Shown here: positions 57,048 to 64,000 of the stretch, piece by piece
Position numbering within the stretch: the stretch's first letter is position 1
How the letters are laid out: the number at the start of each line of letters is the position of its first letter
Notes under the pieces: generated by a model
What the model was told of the DNA's origin: nothing
Database searches by the model: none
Seen by the model: the letters and a program-made list of their open reading frames with translations, nothing else
Source: Galaxea fascicularis
Lineage: Eukaryota; Cnidaria; Anthozoa; Scleractinia; Euphylliidae
DNA: 64,000 bases
Assembly: GCA_948470475.1 (NCBI GenBank)
Contig: OX419337.1
Span: forward strand, 21,562,306-21,626,305
Direction: 5' to 3'
Program-made: the position numbers and the translations under genes

Positions 57048-59172
57048 AACAATGATACCTTCACATTTCAACACCCTCAGCAGAACCAAAAAGAATTTTA
57101 CACCTTATAGAGTTCAACAAATACTGTCCCTAACATTACTTTGTTTGGGAGTCCTCCACCCGCTTTGTGTTAAACACATGTATTGCACCGCAAGATTTAC
57201 AGTACTAGACAACACATCTGTTGCAAGTTTTTTTTAATGTTTTTAGAACACCTCTTACACAGGGCTGTTATTTAGTAGATAATCAATAAAGTGTAAATGA
57301 GGGGGTGTGCAGAATAAGTGATGTGAAATTCTCCTTGTGATTCACAAGCTTATACAAGGTAATTTGGAAGGACAATATGTCAATTTATAAAAAGTCACTT
57401 GGGGCTTTTTTCCAGGCACTCCTTCAATCATAATTATGTTAAGCACACATGGTGTTAATTGGAGGGTGTGGTGCATGAAGGGCAAAAGGGACATATTGGC
57501 CTTTAAATCCAAATTTCCAACATCTTTGTGCTTTTTCTTTTCTTTTCTTTTTTTTTTTTTGTTTACTTAAAAATCAAAATAAACAATAAGCAAAAAGATA
57601 CAACATTTTCAAAGTCATCTTGACTTCATTTTCAAGTGATCAAAATAATTGTCATATTTCTTTAGTTTTGATCTTTTACTTGATTTACTTTAAGGGCCAG
57701 GAGTTCATTAGTTTTATCACCGTCAAATGTCACCCTTGTTGAATTAAGTCTTACTGCCCTTACTTCTTACTTAACTTTTCAGTCAAGGAATAGTGGGTGG
57801 GCCATGAAACATTCTGTGTGAACACTTTCACCCGATTTGAGTCCATCACATCAGTGTTCAATTTTGGTTTGAATAGTTAAGTTAGTTACTATATTGCTGC
57901 CCATGAAATCTGCCAGTAGGAGAATTGATAAATAAATATGTATCTGTTCAAAATGTATTGTGTATCTTCCCTTTGAAACCATTCATTTTAATATTACGTT
58001 TATGTATTTATTTTTTTTTATTGCTTGGTTTCACCAGTTATGTCAAATAGTTGGCTCATCTCCAGTGTAATAACTCACAGCTGACGTAAAACAAACAAAA
58101 AAAATACAAAAGATTGTTAACAATAAACCCACAAGAAAACAAAAAGGTTATTACACTGGAGATGAACCAAATAGTGCAAACCATTTTCTTTGAAGTATCG
58201 AAAGAATTTTTTTCAGACCAGTTGGAAGGAGGTGGTAACTTAAGGTAATTCCTCTGAATTGCACTGTGCATTGACTTACTGCGCATAATTTCTGGCGTCA
58301 GCTGCGCGTGCACAAGTGCATGCATGTTCAAAACACTGCAGGTTTTCTGTAGAACTGGTCTCCTAGAAATAGGTCAATGGCGATTTTCTGCCAAACGAGT
58401 ATGGGGACCTATGCTTTTTAGCTCATGGATGACGTAGTCATGCCATGAGGTTTTGTTGTGGGTCTGAATTTCGCTCACTCACTCAGGGGATCACTCATTC
58501 GTTCACTCACTCGATTCTGATTAATTTATTCATTAAACTTGGATTAAACGTTTTTCCTATCCGTCCCGTGGTGAATATTGTGTTTGTCCCTTGAGGCTTC
58601 TTGGTTTTACGTTTCAAAGTTTGAGGGGGTAGTAGAAAGGCAGCTCGGTGGCTACGGTTGACTGTACACCACAAGTGGATAAAAAATGGCGACGCATAGA
58701 TCGCACAGTGAAGATGTAAACATGGATTGATTTTCGTTCGATCTTTAACCGAACAAGCTGTGAAAACTGAACGTGGAAACCTTTTACCAAGCGAAGGAAA
58801 ATGGACGTCGAAATCTCACATAAGCGACGATGAAAAGCATATGTTTTCGGCAATCACCGTGGTTTATTGTTTATTGGGTCGAATCACCCGGAGGAAGAAT
58901 TGAACAGGGAATGGATGCTGTGTATTCTGGAATATAAGGTGAGCCTCTCCTTTCCATGTATTTGTATTGTTCTTCCTTTAAAAACAGCCGCTAAGACCAC
59001 TTATTTACATCTCATTTAAGTTCTTATGTATTCAATGTTCGATTCCGAAAATAACTACTGTGTTAATCACATGACAAGGCACATGATTTTCTGACTAAAA
59101 TCGTATCTTGCACCATCTTGTGTTATTGTTGCATCATCTTTGTGGGTCGTCCGTATTGAAGGTAGTTCGGTG
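57048..59172. other. Intergenic sequence without a recognised gene
   Basis: AT-rich sequence with a poly(T) tract at about 57537-57560 and a hairpin at 58051-58170. A possible 5' exon ends at a good donor (ATAAG/GTGAGC) at about 58939, but its upstream reading has stops and no downstream exon is visible before the retrotransposon. Confidence 0.4.
58051..58170. repeat. Short inverted-repeat element
   Basis: TTGGCTCATCTCCAGTGTAA at the left pairs with TTACACTGGAGATGAACCAA at the right, arms about 24 bp, spanning 120 bp. Confidence 0.65.
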
Positions 59173-59177
59173 ATTTC

Positions 59178-59331
59178 TGTTGGATTGGTTGTTTATTGCA
59201 TCAGACTTCCGGGGTTCTGAAGGGGCCCCGTTGCGTGTTGGGGGCCATGTGCTTTGTGAGGCCGCCATCTTGTTTGTAGCTTGAATATATTGCGTATGGA
59301 ATAAATCTTTGATTGAGGCCTAAATATTACA
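59178..59331 (+). repeat. 5' LTR of Gypsy element
   Basis: 154 bp, starts TGTTGGATTGG and ends ATATTACA. It contains AATAAA (at about 59300) as the likely poly(A) signal, and TATAT just upstream. Very short for a Gypsy LTR. Confidence 0.95.
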
Positions 59332-59369
59332 TGGTGGCAGCGGTTTTTGGATCCAATCCACGCTAAACA

Positions 59370-62300
59370 ATGCCAGGAGGTGACGAACAGCACCCACCAG
59401 CCACGGAGACGGTTAATCCGGCCCACACGCCCACACAAATTCCTCTCCCCGGAAAGTTCGATGAGGCAAACAGTCCACAAGCAGCAGATACATGGCCAAA
59501 GTGGCTTCGCCGATTCGACCGGTACAGAGTAGCGTCAGGGCTAAATAGTAAACCACAAACTGAACAGGTCAGTACCCTCCTTTATGCAATGGGTGACAGT
59601 GCCGATGATATTCTCCAAACGCTTCGATTAGACGAAGGAACTGTCTCCTACGAGGAGATTAAGAAATCACTAAACGACTATTTCGCTGAACGGCGAAACA
59701 TAATCGTGGAGAGAGCGCGGTTTAACAAAAGGTCGCAAAAACCGGGAGAATCGGTCGACACATTCATCCAGGATCTATACAGATTAGCAGATAATTGTGA
59801 CTACGGTACGTTAAAAGATGACTTAATTCGAGACAGAATCGTAGTGGGGGTACTTGATGATTCACTTTCCGATCGACTTCAGTCAAAAGGAACTCTTACA
59901 CTTACACAAGCCGTTCAAATGAGTCGTCAGGCAGAATCTAGGGCACAAAACCGTGACCTTGTCCGTGGGGACAACAAACCAGCTCAGGTTGAATTTGTTG
60001 ACCCAGGAAAGTCAGGAATTAAAAAAACACCTCACAGAGAAAGTTCCAAACCTACCCCAAGCTGTGGATGGTGTGGCCGTGAAAGACACCACCGCCAAGT
60101 ATGCCCTGCTAAAGATGCTACCTGTAACAAATGCAAGAAAAAGGGACACTTTCAAAATGTTTGTCGCAGCTCAGCATCGCCAACAAAGAAAATATGTGAA
60201 CTGGAAGAAGATGAAGAGCAGGAAGAGGGGGATGAAGTTCTATTTCTTGGAGAAGTTCAAACCACAGGGGGTGGTTGGACTGCCCAACTCGGGGTTAACG
60301 GCCGAAACACTCGCTTTAAGTTGGATACTGGTGCTGCAGTCACAGTCATTGGTGCGCATACCTCGTGGCTAAAAGATCAAAAATTAGTCAAACCAAAACA
60401 AACCTTGCGAGGCCCTGGAAATATTAAAATCCCAGTCATTGGCATGTTTCTAGCCAATCTCTCATACCGCAAGAGAAAAGTTACCGAACCAGTGTATGTC
60501 ATACCAGACCAGACTTGTCCACTACTAAGCAGAAACGCCTGTGTTGCGCTAGGGCTAATCACCCGCACTGAAGAAGAAATTGGTGATGTCACTATACAGC
60601 ATGCTGATTTCAAAGCTGAATTCCCCTCACTATTCACTGGTCTTGGAAAAGTGAAGACTGAAGTGCACATAACGCTGCAACCTGAGGCAAAGCCCAATTG
60701 CATTTATACACCAAGAAAAATCCCCCATCCACTATTGCCTAGGGTTAAGCAAGAATTAGACTCTATGCTTCAACAGGGAGTCATCTCACCAGTAACGGTA
60801 CCGACTGCTTGGTGCTCTGGTCTCGTCCCAGTTCCCAAACCAAATGGTAATGTCAGACTCTGTGTAGATCTAACTCAGTTAAACAAGGCAGTCCAGCGGG
60901 AAATTCACCCGATGCCGTCAGTCGACGAGAGCCTTGCCAAGCTAGGGAAAAGCCGCTATTTCACCAAACTCGATGCTAATAGCGGATTCTGGCAGCTCCC
61001 CCTTGACGAAGAGTCAAAACTGCTGACTACTTTTCTAACTCCATTTGGTCGATATTGCTTTAATCGTCTTCCTTTTGGCATAAGTTCGGCTCCAGAGATT
61101 TTCCAGCGTACAATGTCGGAAACCCTTAAGGATATTGATGGGGTAATATGCCAAATGGATGACATTCTTGTCCATGGAGCCGACCAAGAAGAACACGACA
61201 GACGACTTAGAGCTACACTGCATTGTCTACAAGAGGCTGGCATAACCCTCAACATTGAGAAATGCCAGTTTTTCAAGACCTCTGTGAAATTCCTAGGCAC
61301 CATCATTGACGAACAGGGAATACATGCTGACCCAACAAAGACGAAAGCCATATCAGAGTTTCCGCCTCCCCAAAATGTAAAGGACTTGCAGCGCTTTATG
61401 GGGATGGTAAACCATTTGGGGAAGTTCATCCCCCGGCTAGCGGAGATGAGCGAACCCCTGCGTCAGTTGTTATGCAAGGACACCACATGGCTATGGACAG
61501 AACCCCAGCAGAGAGCCTTTGAGGAGATCAAGACAACCCTTACGTCGGCCGAAATCTTAGCATGTTATGACCCCAGTAGACCAACTATCATCGCAGCTGA
61601 TGCCTCCCTCAATGGCATTGGTGCAGTCCTCCTTCAGGTACAAGACGATGGGAATCGTAGACCCATCAGCTATGCATCACGATCCCTTAGTGATGCTGAG
61701 AAACGCTATGCCGTTATAGAGAAAGAGGCACTAGCAGGAGTCTGGGCGTGTGAGAAGTTTAGTGAATATGTCATGGGCATGAATTTCGTCCTAGAAACTG
61801 ACCACAAGCCCCTTCAAACTTTATTCAATACTACCGAGCTATCCAAAACCCCACCACGTATCCAGCGGTTTCGCCTCCGGTTGATGAGATTCAGCGTCAC
61901 TGTCAAATATGTCCCTGGGAAACACCAATTAACAGCGGATGCACTCTCCCGAGCACCTATAGAAAGCCCTAGAGAAAAGGACGAGCAGTTTGTAGATGAG
62001 CTAGAAAGCTTCGCAGCCCAAACAGTGTTCACGCTCCCAGCAACTACACAGCGCCTGACACAGATACGAGAGGCCCAAATCGCTGATGAAGAATGCGCCC
62101 AAATCAGGAACTACTGCAGTCAAGGATGGCCAGCCTATATGCCACACCAACCCCTGCTACGTCCCTACTGGGAAAAAAGGAGCCATTTCAGCGTTGTTGA
62201 TGACTTGCTTCTCTGTGACGAGCGCATAGTGATTCCTAGGTCCATGAGATTGGAGATACTCAACTGCCTTCATACTGGTCATCTTGGCATAACCAAGTGC

Positions 62301-63404
62301 CGAGCTCGAGCACGAGCATCAGTATGGTGGCCAGGGCTCTCTATACAGATTGAAAACATGGTGGCAAACTGCAACACCTGTGCCAAAGATCGCCCTGAGC
62401 CAAAAGAACCGCTCATGCCAACCTCTTTCCCCTCACGCCCATGGGAGAGGTTAGCTGCCGACCTCTTTGAACTTGAGGGAAAGGTCTATCTGATTGTTGT
62501 TGATTATTATTCCAGATGGTTCGAGATCAGGAGACTAAAAGACCAATCATCTGTCAGAGCCATTTCAGTCCTGAAAGAACTATTTTCCACACATGGCATA
62601 CCTGACATTATTGTATCAGATAATGGCCCACAATTCAGCTCCGATGCATTTCGCCTGTTTACCACTGAGTACGATTTCGTTCATGTGACAAGTTCGCCAA
62701 AATACCCAAGGGCCAATGGGGAAGTTGAAAGAGCAGTTCGTACGGTCAAAGCACTGCTCCGCAAGAATGAAGACCCATATCCAGCCCTCCTTGCTTACAG
62801 ATCTACACCTTTGCTTAATGGGTTCTCGCCCAGCGAGTTGCTCATGGGGCGCCGCCTGCGAACTAAAGTTCCTGCCATGCCCAGTGTCCTCAAACCTAAT
62901 GTGCAAGATACCGACCGGCAAAGAGTACAGCTGAGAGAGGACGAATATAGGTCAAAGCAACAGATTTATCATGACAAACGACACCAAGCCCGCGCCCTCC
63001 CTTCACTAACCACTGGCGAGCAAGTTTGGGTGCGAGACCAGAACCGGGAAGGTCAGATCTTGGGAGCCACAAAACAACCAAGGTCCTACTTAGTGAAGAC
63101 TGAGATGGGCACTGTGCGACGTAATCGGTCTGCTATAGTTTCAACCAGTTCACAGCCAGCCTTTCCCGTTAACGAGCCAACTATGGCACCTCCGGATCAA
63201 GTACTGCCTGTGTACCACACGCCTCCAAGGGGTTCTACCCCTGTCCCGGAGAACCTACCGGCTGAACCTTCAACACCTGCTACATGCAGATCAACAACAG
63301 CCGTGCCAACTCAAGGAAGCCATCCAAATACTGAACATTCTGCAACAGAGCGTGTTACACGCTCAGGACGAGTGGTAAAGCCACCCCAACGGCTAGATCT
63401 GTGA
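59370..63404 (+). CDS. Gag-Pol polyprotein of Ty3/Gypsy element (1344 residues, single frame)
   Basis: Domains in order, with approximate residues: retrotransposon gag 30-215; two zinc knuckles 231-265 (CGWCGRERHHRQVC, CNKCKKKGHFQNVC); aspartic protease with LDTGAAVTVIG at 316; reverse transcriptase 430-620 with the YxDD position changed to QMDD (QMDDILVHG, about 594); RNase H from about 737 (ADASLNGIGAVLLQ, EKEALAG, ETDHKPLQ); integrase HHCC zinc finger about 962-1000 and DD(35)E core with VVDYYSRW, SDNGPQFSS and NGEVERA (about 1030-1120). The C-terminus is a Pro/Thr/Ser-rich tail. Gag and Pol are fused without frameshift or stop, so the Gag to Pol ratio must be set some other way. The start ATG is 38 bp past the 5' LTR. 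Similar in arrangement to K02A2.6-like/Mag-type Gypsy elements; clade not proven. Confidence 0.95.
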   Translation: MPGGDEQHPPATETVNPAHTPTQIPLPGKFDEANSPQAADTWPKWLRRFDRYRVASGLNSKPQTEQVSTLLYAMGDSADDILQTLRLDEGTVSYEEIKKSLNDYFAERRNIIVERARFNKRSQKPGESVDTFIQDLYRLADNCDYGTLKDDLIRDRIVVGVLDDSLSDRLQSKGTLTLTQAVQMSRQAESRAQNRDLVRGDNKPAQVEFVDPGKSGIKKTPHRESSKPTPSCGWCGRERHHRQVCPAKDATCNKCKKKGHFQNVCRSSASPTKKICELEEDEEQEEGDEVLFLGEVQTTGGGWTAQLGVNGRNTRFKLDTGAAVTVIGAHTSWLKDQKLVKPKQTLRGPGNIKIPVIGMFLANLSYRKRKVTEPVYVIPDQTCPLLSRNACVALGLITRTEEEIGDVTIQHADFKAEFPSLFTGLGKVKTEVHITLQPEAKPNCIYTPRKIPHPLLPRVKQELDSMLQQGVISPVTVPTAWCSGLVPVPKPNGNVRLCVDLTQLNKAVQREIHPMPSVDESLAKLGKSRYFTKLDANSGFWQLPLDEESKLLTTFLTPFGRYCFNRLPFGISSAPEIFQRTMSETLKDIDGVICQMDDILVHGADQEEHDRRLRATLHCLQEAGITLNIEKCQFFKTSVKFLGTIIDEQGIHADPTKTKAISEFPPPQNVKDLQRFMGMVNHLGKFIPRLAEMSEPLRQLLCKDTTWLWTEPQQRAFEEIKTTLTSAEILACYDPSRPTIIAADASLNGIGAVLLQVQDDGNRRPISYASRSLSDAEKRYAVIEKEALAGVWACEKFSEYVMGMNFVLETDHKPLQTLFNTTELSKTPPRIQRFRLRLMRFSVTVKYVPGKHQLTADALSRAPIESPREKDEQFVDELESFAAQTVFTLPATTQRLTQIREAQIADEECAQIRNYCSQGWPAYMPHQPLLRPYWEKRSHFSVVDDLLLCDERIVIPRSMRLEILNCLHTGHLGITKCRARARASVWWPGLSIQIENMVANCNTCAKDRPEPKEPLMPTSFPSRPWERLAADLFELEGKVYLIVVDYYSRWFEIRRLKDQSSVRAISVLKELFSTHGIPDIIVSDNGPQFSSDAFRLFTTEYDFVHVTSSPKYPRANGEVERAVRTVKALLRKNEDPYPALLAYRSTPLLNGFSPSELLMGRRLRTKVPAMPSVLKPNVQDTDRQRVQLREDEYRSKQQIYHDKRHQARALPSLTTGEQVWVRDQNREGQILGATKQPRSYLVKTEMGTVRRNRSAIVSTSSQPAFPVNEPTMAPPDQVLPVYHTPPRGSTPVPENLPAEPSTPATCRSTTAVPTQGSHPNTEHSATERVTRSGRVVKPPQRLDL

Positions 63405-63511
63405 ACATTTAACAAAGCAAACTTGTGATGGGTTTTGCATTGATATTGTTACATTCATGTTGAGTTTACCAAACTGATTATACAGAGCTAACACTCAAAC
63501 ATTGGGGGAGA

Positions 63512-63665
63512 TGTTGGATTGGTTGTTTATTGCATCAGACTTCCGGGGTTCTGAAGGGGCCCCGTTGCGTGTTGGGGGCCATGTGCTTTGTGAGGCCGCC
63601 ATCTTGTTTGTAGCTTGAATATATTGCGTATGGAATAAATCTTTGATTGAGGCCTAAATATTACA
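63512..63665 (+). repeat. 3' LTR of Gypsy element
   Basis: 154 bp, no difference from the 5' LTR seen by direct reading, followed by the ATTTC target duplication. Confidence 0.95.
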
Positions 63666-63670
63666 ATTTC

Positions 63671-64000
63671 TAGGTCTGTCTTTCCGCGATTGTCAAGTAT
63701 AATTAAGTGACATGGGTGTAATTTCTCCAGAAAATGCTGATAACATGTCTCTATTATATTCGGGGACAGTAGCATTTGTGAAACCCTCGACTGGCCGGGG
63801 TAATTGGTTAGGCCAGCTTTGAGCAAGCTTGCGTCGAGTTCCCCGCTCGCTGGGACTTAAATGCCACAACTGTGGAAAGCGAGAAAATCATGAATCTATC
63901 AAAGAATTGCCAAAGAGATACTAAGAAAATACCAGATGAATACGCAATCGTAAACAAATATACACATGATACATCTTGTGATGTAGAGAAAAGTGAACCT
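63671..64000. other. Host flank, nothing recognised
   Basis: 330 bp after the retrotransposon; no exon, repeat or RNA gene that I can support. Continuity with 57048-59172 is implied by the target duplication. Confidence 0.5.

Larger units (their letters stand above)
59173..63670 (+). mobile_element. Intact Ty3/Gypsy LTR retrotransposon with ATTTC target duplication
   Basis: The structure is ATTTC (59173-59177), 5' LTR (59178-59331), internal region, 3' LTR (63512-63665), ATTTC (63666-63670). LTRs begin TG and end CA, are 154 bp long and read identically. A primer-binding-site candidate TGGTGGCAGCGG follows the 5' LTR directly, and a purine tract TTGGGGGAGA precedes the 3' LTR. With one open gag-pol frame, all parts needed for a recently active copy are visible. 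No env-like frame is present. Confidence 0.95.

Noticed and set aside
58840..58945. Frame ending HPEEELNREWMLCILEYK before a GTGAGC donor
   Set aside because: In-frame stop upstream without a good ATG and no partner exon in the window; may be a 5' UTR exon of a gene beyond the window, but unsupported.

Overview
The window is nuclear DNA from an animal. Genes are split by AT-rich introns with GT-AG (and two GC-AG) boundaries. The exon structure and protein similarity are close to vertebrate orthologues, and there are abundant small inverted-repeat elements flanked by TTAA. Two SINE types here (around 4.0-4.25 kb and 20.4-20.55 kb) look like families I associate with anthozoan genomes. My best guess is therefore an anthozoan cnidarian, probably a stony coral. 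That is inference, not proof. No CRISPR, operon or other prokaryotic feature is present.

Layout. (1) 551-10310, minus strand: nine 5' exons of MCCC2, the mitochondrial methylcrotonoyl-CoA carboxylase beta chain; its 3' end lies outside the window. Its introns hold a Penelope-like reverse-transcriptase relic, a LINE tail, a SINE, a (TCA)n microsatellite and a 2.9-kb CACTA-like DNA element that itself carries a two-exon SAM-domain gene with an in-frame stop. (2) 10492-17785, plus strand: a 12-exon gene for a 514-residue conserved protein I could not identify, sharing a 181-bp head-to-head promoter region with MCCC2. (3) 19124-24771, minus strand: a small secreted CULT-domain (cereblon-type) protein. 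(4) 26094-42321, plus strand: a complete nine-exon Pumilio gene (1166 residues, eight PUF repeats). (5) About 46.1-53.0 kb: a 20-bp-unit satellite that occurs in one orientation to 47.7 kb and in the opposite orientation from 49.1 kb, interrupted by at least five different inverted-repeat elements. (6) 53489-56195, plus strand: a four-exon peflin gene (PEF1, 226 residues). (7) 59173-63670, plus strand: an apparently intact Ty3/Gypsy LTR retrotransposon with two LTRs that read identically, a 5-bp target duplication and one 1344-codon gag-pol frame.

The host genes do not form a pathway. They cover leucine catabolism in mitochondria, an unknown coiled-coil protein, a secreted ligand-binding-type protein, mRNA repression and a calcium-binding adaptor. 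The structural theme is two divergent gene pairs (MCCC2 with the unknown gene; CULT with Pumilio) in DNA heavily populated by TTAA-type and other inverted-repeat elements, some nested. Exon boundaries were placed by hand from reading frame, splice consensus and protein similarity. The phases join in frame for MCCC2, the 514-residue gene, Pumilio and peflin. One junction of the CULT gene is unresolved.
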